Source: Bacillota bacterium
GTDB lineage: Bacteria; Bacillota; Clostridia; Christensenellales; Aristaeellaceae
Reading direction: 5' to 3'
DNA: 64,000 nucleotides
Assembly (NCBI GenBank): GCA_023416585.1
Contig: JAEZHM010000068.1
Location: forward strand, 62,001-126,000
Part shown: one piece after another, positions 7,832 to 16,803 of the stretch
Layout: each line of letters begins with the position of its first letter
How positions within the stretch are numbered: the stretch's first letter is position 1
Translations under genes and position numbers: made by a program
Notes under the pieces: model-generated
Database searches by the model: none
The model's input: the letters and a program-made list of their open reading frames with translations, nothing else
What the model was told of the DNA's origin: nothing

Positions 7832-9739
7832 TTATGAGTCCTTTGGCGTCCAATCCGTCCAGGCCGAGCCCGCCATGTCGCTGGGCATGCGCCAGTCGCC
7901 TCTTGGCGAAAGGCTTACGCTGCCCACCTTGGGCCCATCGGGCATGCAGCTGCGCTTGAACTGCTGGGAAAAGAACCTGCGCAAAAATAGTTTCAGCGCT
8001 TTTTGAATGGCATCATCCGCATATACCTTATCAAAAGCCTGCCGGGCAAAAGCGTAAAGCCTGTCCGGGGAGCTGCCGGAATCCATCATATGATACAAGA
8101 AAAAATCATGCAACGCGTAATCCCCCAGAATATCTTCCGTTCGTTGCTGAAGCTCCCCCTTGTCCACAGGCAAAAGTTCCGGGGAGATGGGTGTGTCGAT
8201 AATATCCTCGCATACCTTTTGCACTTCGCCGCCGAACACATTCTCACCCAGGTATCTCACCAGGGTGCGCACCAGCGTTTTGGGGATGGAGCAATTAACA
8301 TTGTACATGCTCATATGGTCGCCGTTATAGGTGGAAAATCCAAGCGCAGACTCGCTTAAATCGCCGGTACCCAAAACCAGCGCGCCGATACGGTTGGCGT
8401 AATCCATTAATATCTGGGTGCGCTCTCTGGCCTGGCTGTTTTCATACGCCACATCGTGCACGCTTTCATCCTGCCCGATGTCTAAAAAGTGCTGGCGCAC
8501 GGCAGGGGTAATATCCACTTCGCGTATGGAGCAGCCCAAGGCTTTCATTAAAAGCATGGCGTTTTTGCGCGTGCGCTGGCCGGTGCCAAAGCCGGGCATG
8601 GTGATAGCGTGCAGGTTTTCAGGAGGCAGGCCCATTTCACGAAAGGCCCTGGCGGCCACCAGTAGTGCCAGTGCGCTGTCCAGCCCACCGGAGATGCCCA
8701 CCACAAGATTGCGCAGGTTGGCCGCATTCAAGCGCGTAAAAAGGGCAATGGTCTGGATAGAGGTGATCTCATCGCACCGCTGAATGCGCCCGTTTTCTTC
8801 CGGCACAAAGGGCAAAGGCGGAATGAGCCGCTTAAACGGCAGCGTGAAGGAGCCCGGCTTATCCAGGGCAACGGTGCGCATATCGGCACAGTCGCTGTCA
8901 AAAAAGCTGCCGGTGCGCTGGCGCTGGTAACGCAAGCGCTGGATGTCCACATCCGCAATGGCGCAGGAGCCTTCCGGCCTGAAGCGGGATGATTCCCGCA
9001 AAGTGCGCCCGTTTTCGTACACGCCGCAGAAACCGGAAAATACAAGATCGGTGGTGGATTCGCCGTAACCGGCCCCCGCGTAGGCATAGCCGCAGAAGCA
9101 GCGGCCGCTTTGCTGGCGCAATAACTCCCTGCGGTAATCGTGCTTGGCGGCCAGCTCGTTACTGGCACTGGGGTTGAAAATGATCTCCGCACCGGCTGGG
9201 GCATAGGCGCTGGAGGGGGGATTGGGCCCCCACAAATCCTCGCAGATTTCTACAGCGAAGCGGAAATCCTCCGTTTCAAACAGCAGGTTCATGCCAAAAG
9301 GGATTATTTCGCCATTTAAAATGATGGTTTCCGGGGCAAACCTTCCGCTTTTAAACCAGCGGGTCTCATAGAACTCTCCGCCGTTGGGCAGGTAACACTT
9401 AGCTGCTATGCCCCTGACCTTTCCGTTTTGCAAAACGGCGGCACAGTTATAAAGCCGGCCCTTACTGGAAAGGGGCAGCCCCACGATTACTGCCATGGGC
9501 CCCGTTTTTGAGGCCACTTCAAACAGGGCGGCAACTGCTTCCCGCTGCAATATTTCGTTCAGCAGCAAATCGCCGCATGTATAGCCTGTCAAGCATAATT
9601 CGGGAAATACAGCCGCCTGAACCTGCTCTTCGTTTAACTTTGGCAGCCAAGCAGTGATTTCCGCGGCATTTTTTTGGCAGTCACCCAAATAAACCTTCGG
9701 GGATACGGCGGCAATGCGCGCCATGTACAAGTCTTTCAT
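7832..9739 (-). CDS. nadE: Glutamine-dependent NAD+ synthetase
   Basis: Makes NAD+ from deamido-NAD+, ATP and glutamine. The two-domain layout is complete: an N-terminal nitrilase/glutaminase domain with the Glu in FPELCLTGYTCGDL, the Lys in AAKCYLPNGGEFYE and the nucleophile Cys in VEICEDLWGPN, followed by the synthetase domain with the ATP loop VVGISGGLDSALALLVA near residue 350. About 635 residues is the usual length for the long form. I list the ATG at 9739; a GTG at 9748 three codons earlier has GGAAGG 6 nt upstream and is equally possible. Confidence 0.96.
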   Translation of the reverse strand: MKDLYMARIAAVSPKVYLGDCQKNAAEITAWLPKLNEEQVQAAVFPELCLTGYTCGDLLLNEILQREAVAALFEVASKTGPMAVIVGLPLSSKGRLYNCAAVLQNGKVRGIAAKCYLPNGGEFYETRWFKSGRFAPETIILNGEIIPFGMNLLFETEDFRFAVEICEDLWGPNPPSSAYAPAGAEIIFNPSASNELAAKHDYRRELLRQQSGRCFCGYAYAGAGYGESTTDLVFSGFCGVYENGRTLRESSRFRPEGSCAIADVDIQRLRYQRQRTGSFFDSDCADMRTVALDKPGSFTLPFKRLIPPLPFVPEENGRIQRCDEITSIQTIALFTRLNAANLRNLVVGISGGLDSALALLVAARAFREMGLPPENLHAITMPGFGTGQRTRKNAMLLMKALGCSIREVDITPAVRQHFLDIGQDESVHDVAYENSQARERTQILMDYANRIGALVLGTGDLSESALGFSTYNGDHMSMYNVNCSIPKTLVRTLVRYLGENVFGGEVQKVCEDIIDTPISPELLPVDKGELQQRTEDILGDYALHDFFLYHMMDSGSSPDRLYAFARQAFDKVYADDAIQKALKLFLRRFFSQQFKRSCMPDGPKVGSVSLSPRGDWRMPSDMAGSAWTDWTPKDS

Positions 9740-9820
9740 CGTTTCCACACCTTGCCTTCCAGGGACATGCTACCATAAACAGGGAGCGGATACAAGGGGA
9801 TGGTTTACGGATAAGGAAAC

Positions 9821-9854
9821 GGGGAAGGACATTTTTGAAAAAATGCCCTTCCCC
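9821..9854 (-). terminator. Hairpin terminator after the unknown 365-aa gene
   Basis: Long inverted repeat (GGGGAAGG and ATTTTT arms pairing with AAAAAT and CCTTCCCC) directly downstream of the leftward gene ending at 9879. The stem is about 14 bp with one bulge. Confidence 0.55.
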
Positions 9855-9878
9855 GCACCCTAGCCCTAAAAACTCTAA

Positions 9879-10976
9879 CTATTTTCCCTTCAGTTCATCA
9901 ATAATCCGGCGGCGGAACTCCAGGCATTTTTGGATGGCATCCACATCCTCATGGGTGGGATTTCTCCAGCGGAAGCCTATCCCTCCGCCCATGCATACAC
10001 GCCTTTTGTGGCCCAAAACAAACGTGAAGGCGCCAAGATGGGACGTAGAGCAGCCTGTGCAGCCCCACAAATGGCGCAGGATGTAATTTTGAAATTCCAG
10101 GCTTTCACCGGCGAGCCTGTTGTTGATAAGCGCCGGGTCATCCCATGAATAGGTGGCGGTGATGCGTATGACCAAAGCGCCGCGGTCATTTTCCAGACAC
10201 ATCACCTGTGCACCCGCGTACTTGTAATCTACCTTCCAAAAGGTGTTGCAGGCAGGCTTTAATTTATTTTTGCGCGCATAGTCATCGATCTCATCCGCAA
10301 CCGCACGCCGCACTGATGCGAGGGGATTTACATAGTCCTCGTAGGCGGGTTTGTATTTGGATTTGATATTACGGAATTCAAGGTTTTGAAACGCGAAATA
10401 GCCGAATGAATTCATCTTTTCGCTGGAGTTTGCCAATGCGCACATACCCAAAATCATATTGGGATAACGCTCGGAAATAAAGCTTTCTCCTTCCTGAATA
10501 AGCCCCACACGGCCAAGGCCTTTCAGCCTTGTTGGAAGATCGATGGGGCTGGATGGGCCGCTTGACCGTTTTTCAATATTTTTCAGCTCATCCTGGGGGA
10601 TTGTTAGTTTATCACCCTGCATCTGGCCGCTCCGCCCCAATAGGCAAAGCAATACCTGATACCCGTTAACGGCGTTATACGTCTGCGAACGGATTTTTTC
10701 GGTCTTGGCCGGCTGCTTACGCTTGACACCATTGAGTTTTCTTCCGTTCAGAAAGTTCTCCAGCATATAAACAGGCAAGCCGTATGCTTCGGGATTCTCA
10801 TACATGTCCGACAGCATTTCCAGCATAAAGGCATGAAACGCTTCACAGGATTCTTTCAGCTCGCCTTCCTCCATACCGCTTAGCGAGCGGTGAAGGGGTG
10901 TTATCTGGCGTGCGGCAGCGTATATGTTCCTATGTACGGCAGAAGGGAATACGTTCAGTTCCAAGCTGAAATCCAT
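9879..10976 (-). CDS. Conserved-looking protein of unknown function with C-terminal Cys motif
   Basis: I do not recognise this 365-residue protein. It has no signal peptide or membrane helix. The C-terminal 60 residues contain GCTGC (Cys306, Cys309) and a later Cys328, followed by a FRWRNPTHEDVDAIQKCLE segment. The same arrangement occurs at the C-terminus of the unknown protein at 39022-40068, so the two may be distant paralogues. AGGAGG precedes the ATG by 9 nt. It lies 54 nt after tyrA in the same direction and could be read through from the aromatic operon, though nothing in it suggests an aromatic role. Confidence 0.6.
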   Translation of the reverse strand: MDFSLELNVFPSAVHRNIYAAARQITPLHRSLSGMEEGELKESCEAFHAFMLEMLSDMYENPEAYGLPVYMLENFLNGRKLNGVKRKQPAKTEKIRSQTYNAVNGYQVLLCLLGRSGQMQGDKLTIPQDELKNIEKRSSGPSSPIDLPTRLKGLGRVGLIQEGESFISERYPNMILGMCALANSSEKMNSFGYFAFQNLEFRNIKSKYKPAYEDYVNPLASVRRAVADEIDDYARKNKLKPACNTFWKVDYKYAGAQVMCLENDRGALVIRITATYSWDDPALINNRLAGESLEFQNYILRHLWGCTGCSTSHLGAFTFVLGHKRRVCMGGGIGFRWRNPTHEDVDAIQKCLEFRRRIIDELKGK

Positions 10977-11030
10977 TGCCGCGTGCCTCCTTTGTATGCT
11001 AAAAATCCCATGCCTTAAAAGAGGCTTCCC

Positions 11031-11870
11031 TTATGAGTCAAGCTTTTCCCGCCGGGCAGTGGAAGTTTCAAAAAGCCGGATCAATGCATCCTTATCCTCC
11101 CGGAGAAGGGCATCTTCAATCAAAGCAAGCTGGGCAGAAAAATCGCCCATGGCCTCCAGCAAAAATTCCTTGTTCGACAAAAACAGCTCGCTCCACAAAG
11201 CGCCGTTTATCCTGGCAATGCGGGTCAGGTCCCGGTAGCTGTCGCCAATGAACTGCCCCGTTTCCCGGCCCTCCCGGTCGCTGTTTATGAGCGCCACCGC
11301 CATGGCGTGGGGAAGCTGAGAGGTGTGGGCGATGAGCATATCGTGGGTTTCCGGGGAGATGCGTCTGACTCTTTTAAAGCCAAGGGCTATGGCCAGCGTC
11401 TCTATCAGGAGCAAACTTTCCTCCCTGTTATGGGGAAGGGGCGTAATCAGATAATTGGCGCCCTTGAACACCGTATCGGAAGCAAAGTCAAAGCCCATCT
11501 TCTCCCGGCCGGCCATGGGGTGCCCCGGAACGAAATCGACGCCATCGGGCAGGAGGAACTCCAATTGCTGTACCAGTGCGCTTTTAATGCCTGTGGCATC
11601 AGTGATAACAGAGCCTTGCTTGAAATCATTTTTGTGGGCGCTTAAAAAGCCCGGCACACTGTGGGGGTAGATGCAAAGAATGGTCAAATCAGCCTTGTTC
11701 AAAAGCGCTGCGCCGTCTAAATCGCCGTCTAGAATATAGCCCTGCTCCCTGGCTTTAGCAAGCGTTTCCTTATTCGTATCGATACCGTATACCGTGTCAT
11801 AGCCGGCCTTTTTGAGGCTCATGGCGTAGGAGCCGCCGATGACGCCAAGGCCCACGATCACAATGTTCAT
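11031..11870 (-). CDS. tyrA: Prephenate dehydrogenase
   Basis: Oxidises and decarboxylates prephenate to 4-hydroxyphenylpyruvate, the committed step to tyrosine. The 279-residue protein opens with a Rossmann motif, IVIVGLGVIGGSYAMSL, and carries the family segments FVPGHPMAGREKMGF (around 118-132) and LIAHTSQLPHAMAVAL (active-site His region). There is no ACT or chorismate mutase domain. It overlaps aroQ by 4 nt (ATGA-type), is the last gene of the aro operon, and an AAGGAG site lies before the ATG. Confidence 0.95.
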   Translation of the reverse strand: MNIVIVGLGVIGGSYAMSLKKAGYDTVYGIDTNKETLAKAREQGYILDGDLDGAALLNKADLTILCIYPHSVPGFLSAHKNDFKQGSVITDATGIKSALVQQLEFLLPDGVDFVPGHPMAGREKMGFDFASDTVFKGANYLITPLPHNREESLLLIETLAIALGFKRVRRISPETHDMLIAHTSQLPHAMAVALINSDREGRETGQFIGDSYRDLTRIARINGALWSELFLSNKEFLLEAMGDFSAQLALIEDALLREDKDALIRLFETSTARREKLDS

Positions 11871-12313
11871 GCGCGGCGCTCCTTGATTAGGTTCATCAAT
11901 GCCTCCATGGCCAGCACGTAGCCAAAGGGGCCGAAACCGCAGATCTGCCCCAGGCAGGCAGGGGCAATCACGGATGTATGACGGAACTCCTCCCGGGCGT
12001 GGATATTGGAAAGATGTACTTCCACAGCAGGAAGCGCCGCCGCTTTCAGGGCGTCGTGCAGCGCATAACTGTAGTGGGTATAGGCGCCGGCGTTCAGGAT
12101 GATGCCGTCGTACTTTTTCAAAAACGCCTCATGCACAAAGTCAATAAGCAGCCCCTCATGGTTGCTTTGGCGGATATCCAGATCGATACCCCGCTTTTCC
12201 GCCTCCTTTTGAAGCTGGGCACAGATGGACTCATAGCTTTTCGTACCGTACACGTTTTGCTCCCGAAGCCCGGTAAGGTTCAGGTTAGGACCATTTAGTA
12301 ACAGTATAAGCAT
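11867..12313 (-). CDS. aroQ: 3-dehydroquinate dehydratase, type II
   Basis: Third shikimate pathway step: dehydration of 3-dehydroquinate to 3-dehydroshikimate. The 148-residue length and motifs identify the dodecameric type II enzyme: LLNGPNLNLTGLRE at the N-terminus, the lid Tyr in NVYGTKSYE, NAGAYTHYSYALHDAL (substrate binding) and VHLSNIHAREEFR with the catalytic His. It sits between aroE (12 nt gap) and tyrA (4 nt overlap) and has AAGGAGG 7 nt before the ATG. Confidence 0.96.
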   Translation of the reverse strand: MLILLLNGPNLNLTGLREQNVYGTKSYESICAQLQKEAEKRGIDLDIRQSNHEGLLIDFVHEAFLKKYDGIILNAGAYTHYSYALHDALKAAALPAVEVHLSNIHAREEFRHTSVIAPACLGQICGFGPFGYVLAMEALMNLIKERRA

Positions 12314-12325
12314 ACATTTTCCTCC

Positions 12326-13138
12326 TTAGCGGGATAGCCTGTCATGCAGCTCCCGGTAAATGGTATCGGTGATCTCCTGAGGTATGCTTTTCCCCCAGAA
12401 TATCTCCTCCGCCCGTACCGCCTGTGCCACCAGCATGTACAGGCCGTTGCAGCAGGGCTTGTTGAAACGGTTCGCCATGGATAACAGCCGCGTTTCCCAC
12501 GGGTTGTAAATGGTATCCACTACGGAATCGAACCGGGCGGCGACGCTTTCCTTCACCGGGGACGCATCCGCATGCGGCCACATGCCCACCGGTGTGGCAT
12601 TTAGCAAAAGCCCGCCGGATATACTTTCAAGATCATCATAGCCAATGAAACATGTATTCGGCAAATGCGACGTTTTCCCTTCCGGGCTTCGGCTGGCCAC
12701 ATACAGCCTGGCTGCTTTAAGTTCATGAAGCGCCTGCAGCGCAGCCTTGGCTGCCCCTCCGCTTCCCAGGACCACCGCCGCCTTTCCGGCCGGGTCAATA
12801 TGATGGAAGGCAAGCATCTCTTTCAGGCCATACACATCGGTATTGTAACCGGTAAGTTTTCCATTTTCATTTTTGATCGTGTTTACCGCCATAAGCGCGC
12901 GGGCGGAAGCGTCAACTTCATCCAGCTGGGGCAGGATCAGTTCTTTGTAGGGAATGGTGACGTTGATCCCCTTAAAGGACAAAAGCCGCAGGGCCTGTCC
13001 CACTTCATGAAGGTGGTCCCTGGAAATCTCCATCAGTTTATAGGCAGCAGGAAGGGACAAAAGCTCAAACAACCTGATATGGATTACTTCCGAAAGACTG
13101 TGCCCCAGCTTTTCCCCGATAAGGCCGAAGAATTCCAA
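12326..13138 (-). CDS. aroE: Shikimate dehydrogenase
   Basis: Reduces 3-dehydroshikimate to shikimate with NADPH. The start is the TTG at 13138, with GGAGGG 6 nt upstream, giving 270 residues that begin EFFGLIGEKLGHSLSEVIH, exactly the expected N-terminus; the longer open frame to 13360 reads into repeat DNA and should not be annotated. The catalytic Lys is in GINVTIPYKELI, and the nucleotide-binding loop is AVVLGSGGAAKAALQAL. The gene is separated from pheA by a 490-bp spacer full of palindromic repeats, which may have been inserted into the operon. Confidence 0.94.
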   Translation of the reverse strand: MEFFGLIGEKLGHSLSEVIHIRLFELLSLPAAYKLMEISRDHLHEVGQALRLLSFKGINVTIPYKELILPQLDEVDASARALMAVNTIKNENGKLTGYNTDVYGLKEMLAFHHIDPAGKAAVVLGSGGAAKAALQALHELKAARLYVASRSPEGKTSHLPNTCFIGYDDLESISGGLLLNATPVGMWPHADASPVKESVAARFDSVVDTIYNPWETRLLSMANRFNKPCCNGLYMLVAQAVRAEEIFWGKSIPQEITDTIYRELHDRLSR

Positions 13139-13210
13139 CTTAATCCCTCCAAGAGCATATATAGGAGTAATGCTGCACTGAAAATAGTGCTTGGCTACTG
13201 ATGCGGTTGC

Positions 13211-13312
13211 CCTCCTCCAGCCTCCTTCGTCGGCAGCCCCCTCCGAGAGGGAGCCTCTCCCAAAAGCCTCCCTCCTGGAGGGAGGTGCCGCCAGCAGGCG
13301 GCTGAAGGAGGT
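13211..13312 (+). repeat. Palindromic intergenic repeat, copy A
   Basis: About 102 bp with nested inverted repeats such as CCTCCCTCCTGGAGGGAGG. A second copy lies in reverse orientation at 40257-40364; both share the outer GAAGGAGG/CCTCCTTC ends, the GAGGGAGCCTCT block and the GGAGGGAGGTGCCG block. It lies between pheA and aroE. Confidence 0.75.
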
Positions 13313-13362
13313 TAAAGAGCAATCATCTTCATCCCTTAGGATGATGCTTGCATGGTGCACTT

Positions 13363-13494
13363 TTTAGCCTTCCCCTTAAGGAGAAGGTGGCACGCAGCGC
13401 CGGATGAGGTGTCGGTTGTAAATATCCGTTCAACCTATACCACCTCATCAGTCGACTTCGTCGACAGCTTCCCCTCAAAGGGGAAGCCTTGATT
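13363..13494. repeat. Second type of palindromic intergenic repeat
   Basis: About 130 bp bounded by AGCCTTCCCCTTAAGGAG on one side and CCCTCAAAGGGGAAGCCTT on the other, with inner CACCTCATCAGTCGACTTCG and GGATGAGGTG blocks. The outer ends are inverted copies, so it could fold into one long hairpin. Elements of this look recur in Clostridia; I see only one copy here. Confidence 0.6.
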
Positions 13495-13631
13495 ATACAC
13501 CACACAGGGCCCATTTTGGGGCAGTATAAACCTGAATTTTAACCCCATGAAGTTTTTCAGGGATGGGTACGGAAAGGGGGATTTTTTTCAGAAAGTTCCC
13601 CTTCCCGCAATCATCCTAAAAGCATTCCCCG

Positions 13632-14462
13632 TCAGAACGCCTTGCCGTAGCGGCCCAGAAGCCGCAGTTCCCCGGAGCAATGGGCTGCCGCTTCCAGAGC
13701 CTTGTTCAATTCTTCTTCGTCCATAACCCCTTCAAAGTCAGCAAAAAAGAAATATTCCCAGGGTTTTTCCGGAATGGGTCTGGATTCTATCTTGCTCAGG
13801 TTCACTTTATGCATTGCAAAGCAGGTAAGCAATTGAGCCAGGGAACCTATCTGGTTGGATACATGGAAGGTAACGCTGGCTTTGTTGGGGGTGCGCAGGG
13901 AGCGTGCATCCCGGCCGATAACCACAAACCTTGTGGTGTTATATGGATCGTCGTGTATGTTCTCCCATAGAATTTGAAGGCCGTAAAGCCTTGCGGCATA
14001 GCTGCCGGCGATGGCGGCTTTGTGCGTATCCTTCCACTCCGCTACATTCCTGGCGCTGAGCGCGGTGTTCAGGGAAGGGACCTGCACGATCTTAGGACAT
14101 TGGGCCAGAAAACCCCGGCACTGGGAGAGCGCCTGGGGATGGGAATGGATCTCGCGGATTTCATCCAGACGGCTGCCCGGCACTGCCAATAAATGATGGG
14201 CTACAGGAAGCACCTGCTCCCCCACGATATGCAACCTGGATTTGAGCAGTAAATCATACGTTTCCGCCACCGCGCCGGCGGAGGAATTCTCAATTGGCAG
14301 CACAGCATAAGCGGCATCATCCCTCGCCACCGCATCCAGCGTGCTGCCGAAGGTTTCGCAGGCCAGATAGGGATTGTCCTCCCCGAAGAAGGAAACGGCG
14401 GCCTGCTGGGAAAAGGAGCCTTCCGTGCCGGGGAATGCGACGATGCGCTTTACAGACGGCAT
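13632..14462 (-). CDS. pheA: Prephenate dehydratase with ACT domain
   Basis: Converts prephenate to phenylpyruvate for phenylalanine synthesis. The 276-residue protein has the dehydratase domain from IVAFPGTEGSFSQQAAVSFFG through the conserved TTRFVVIG motif (about residue 180), then an ACT regulatory domain beginning VTFHVSNQIGSLAQLL with the ESRP motif that binds phenylalanine for feedback control. No chorismate mutase domain is fused. The start overlaps the end of aroC by 13 nt. It is followed by repeat DNA before aroE. Confidence 0.95.
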   Translation of the reverse strand: MPSVKRIVAFPGTEGSFSQQAAVSFFGEDNPYLACETFGSTLDAVARDDAAYAVLPIENSSAGAVAETYDLLLKSRLHIVGEQVLPVAHHLLAVPGSRLDEIREIHSHPQALSQCRGFLAQCPKIVQVPSLNTALSARNVAEWKDTHKAAIAGSYAARLYGLQILWENIHDDPYNTTRFVVIGRDARSLRTPNKASVTFHVSNQIGSLAQLLTCFAMHKVNLSKIESRPIPEKPWEYFFFADFEGVMDEEELNKALEAAAHCSGELRLLGRYGKAF

Positions 14463-15547
14463 GAATCATGCTCCTTCCACAGTTCGCAAAGCCCGATGGC
14501 GGTCATGGCCTCAATGACGGGCAGCGCCCTTGGCACAATGCAGGGATCATGCCTGCCTACAATCTGCAGCATGGTATTTGATTTCTCCTTGAGGGAAACG
14601 GTTTCCTGCGCCTGGGCGATGGAGGAGGTAGGCCTTAAGGCGCAGCGGAACAGAAGGGGCATGCCGGTAGTGATGCCGCCAAGGATGCCGCCGCAGTTAT
14701 TGGATTTGGTGCGGACAATACCGGCCTCGTCATAATAGAAGGGATCGTTGCATGCTGATCCCTGCATATCCGCCATGGAAAAACCCGCGCCGAAGGAAAC
14801 GCCCTTCACCGCCGGCACCGAGAACATCAAATGGGACAAGACCGATTCCGCTGAATCAAAAAAAGGCGCGCCAAGCCCGGCAGGAAGACCCATAGCCATG
14901 CATTCCACAATGCCGCCCACTGAATCCTCCTGCTCTTTGGCAGTTAGAATGGCCTTTGCCATTTCATCCCTCAGGTTTGGGTGCAAAAGCGGCAGCGTCT
15001 CCAGGCTTAAGGAGGACAATAAAGATTCTTCTATCTCACCGTCCAGAAAACTGCCGTCATCGATGCCGGCCAGTCTTTGGATATGAGCATAGATGCGGAT
15101 ATTGTTTTCCCTCAGCCATTGCTTGCACACAGCCCCGGCAAATACGATGGGTGCTGTAAGCCGGCCGGAGAAATGACCGCCGCCCCGGTGATCGCCAAAG
15201 CCCATATAGCGCACATAGCCCGTATAGTCGGCATGGCCGGGGCGGGGCTTATCCAACTCCTCGCCGTAATCCTGGGAGCGCGTGTCCAGGCTTCTAATCA
15301 GCGCGGCCAGAGGTGCCCCGGTGGTCCTGCCGCCATACATGCCGGACAAGATCTCAGGGATGTCGTTTTCCCGGCGCGGTGTGGAAAGATCGCTTCTGCC
15401 GGGAGCACGGCGGGCCATTTCACGGCCAATTTCATTCAAATCAAGCTTAAGCCCTGGCGGCAGCCCGTCGATCACGATGCCCAGGCCTACCCCGTGGGAT
15501 TCCCCGAAGAGGGATAATTTGAGGTATCTTCCGAAGCTGCTGCTCAT
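14450..15547 (-). CDS. aroC: Chorismate synthase
   Basis: Last shikimate pathway step: EPSP to chorismate, using reduced FMN as cofactor. The 365-residue protein starts with the FMN/substrate motif GRYLKLSLFGESHGVGLGIVI and includes GHADYTGYVRYMGFGDHRGGGHFSGRLTA split over the usual active-site loop and a C-terminal RHDPCIVPRALPVIEAM motif. GGGAGG lies 10 nt before the ATG. It overlaps aroA by 4 nt and pheA by 13 nt, so the three are coupled. Confidence 0.97.
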   Translation of the reverse strand: MSSSFGRYLKLSLFGESHGVGLGIVIDGLPPGLKLDLNEIGREMARRAPGRSDLSTPRRENDIPEILSGMYGGRTTGAPLAALIRSLDTRSQDYGEELDKPRPGHADYTGYVRYMGFGDHRGGGHFSGRLTAPIVFAGAVCKQWLRENNIRIYAHIQRLAGIDDGSFLDGEIEESLLSSLSLETLPLLHPNLRDEMAKAILTAKEQEDSVGGIVECMAMGLPAGLGAPFFDSAESVLSHLMFSVPAVKGVSFGAGFSMADMQGSACNDPFYYDEAGIVRTKSNNCGGILGGITTGMPLLFRCALRPTSSIAQAQETVSLKEKSNTMLQIVGRHDPCIVPRALPVIEAMTAIGLCELWKEHDSCRL

Positions 15548-16803
15548 GAAACAATTCCTCCCAGAGCCTTATAATCGTCCCAATAACTAGGCCATGTTTT
15601 ATTCACGCAGGATGGGTTTTCCATGCTTACCATCTCCCTGCAATGAAGAGCGGCAATGGAGATCATCATGGCCATGCGGTGGTCGTTGTGGCTGTCCACA
15701 AGCACACCGCCCTTAAGCGCCTCCCGCCCATGGATGACCATATTATCCCCTTCCACCCGGATATCGGCGCCAAGTTTCGAAAGCTCCTGTACGGTGGCGG
15801 CGAGGCGGTCGCACTCCTTCAGGCGAAGACGACCGGCGTTTTCGATGCGGCTTTCCCCCTTGGCCAGACAGCATACAAGGGCCATCATGGGCAGAATATC
15901 CGGGAACTGGCCTCCGTCTATGCGGATGCCATGCAGGCTGTTTGCTTTCATGGCACACGCTTCATCCTCCCGGATAAAATCGGCCCCCATTTGGGAAAGC
16001 AATTCGATGACCGCCTTATCCCCCTGATGGGAATCAAAGTTCAGGCCCCGGATTGCAACATTGCTGCCCAGTGCCCCGGCGCAAAGCATCACCGCCGCCT
16101 GGGAATAGTCCCCCTCCACCAAATAATTCCGGGACCGATAGCTTTGACTGCCCGGAACCAGAAATCTTTGGGAATCAGGCCGCTGCACCTGTACGCCGAA
16201 ATCAGCCATCGTATCCATGGTCAATTGAAGGTATGCGTCGGACTCCGGGGGAGTTAAGAGCAGGATTTCCGAATCCCCGCCAAGCAGCGGCAGCGCCAGC
16301 AGAAGCCCCGTAATGAACTGGGAGGAAACATCCCCCGGCAGCTCAAAGCGCCCCGGCATAAGCCTGCCCTTCACAAAAAAACCGCCGGCCACCCTTTCAA
16401 AAGCGATTCCCCTCCCGGCAAACAACGATTCGTAGGGACCCAGGGGACGCTCCGCAAGGCGTCCGCTGGTCAAGAAATACCCGCCGCCCTTAAGGACAAG
16501 AGACAAGGGCATCAAAAAACGGAGGGTGTTCCCTGATTCCATGCATTCAAGCACTGGCACCCCCTCCGGCATATGGCTTTTTCCCAAAATTCGCAAAAGC
16601 CTTCCTTCCCTTGTATAATCCGCCCCCAGTGCCGCCATGCATTGAAGCATGGCCTTAATGTCCTGGGAGTCGTCCACCGGGGAAATTTGACTTGCGCCCC
16701 CGGACAGGGCGGCGCAGACGATGGCCCGGTGGGCGACGGATTTGGAAGGAGGCACAGCAAGGATACCGCTCAGCCGGCACGGATGCAGCGTCACGACAGC
16801 CAT
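15544..16803 (-). CDS. aroA: EPSP synthase (3-phosphoshikimate 1-carboxyvinyltransferase)
   Basis: Joins phosphoenolpyruvate to shikimate-3-phosphate. The 419-residue protein contains the substrate motif PPSKSVAHRAIVCAALSGG (Lys and Ser that bind the phosphate), SGNTLRFLMPLSL in domain 2 and DSHNDHRMAMMISIAAL near the C-terminus. The shikimate-site Gly segment reads ESGNTLRF. It overlaps aroB by 13 nt and aroC by 4 nt. Its substrate requires shikimate kinase, whose gene is not in this operon. Confidence 0.97.
   Translation of the reverse strand: MAVVTLHPCRLSGILAVPPSKSVAHRAIVCAALSGGASQISPVDDSQDIKAMLQCMAALGADYTREGRLLRILGKSHMPEGVPVLECMESGNTLRFLMPLSLVLKGGGYFLTSGRLAERPLGPYESLFAGRGIAFERVAGGFFVKGRLMPGRFELPGDVSSQFITGLLLALPLLGGDSEILLLTPPESDAYLQLTMDTMADFGVQVQRPDSQRFLVPGSQSYRSRNYLVEGDYSQAAVMLCAGALGSNVAIRGLNFDSHQGDKAVIELLSQMGADFIREDEACAMKANSLHGIRIDGGQFPDILPMMALVCCLAKGESRIENAGRLRLKECDRLAATVQELSKLGADIRVEGDNMVIHGREALKGGVLVDSHNDHRMAMMISIAALHCREMVSMENPSCVNKTWPSYWDDYKALGGIVS

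Noticed and set aside
12326..13360. Longer aroE frame starting at 13360
   Set aside because: The extra 74 codons run through repeat DNA; a TTG at 13138 has a good ribosome site and the normal N-terminus.
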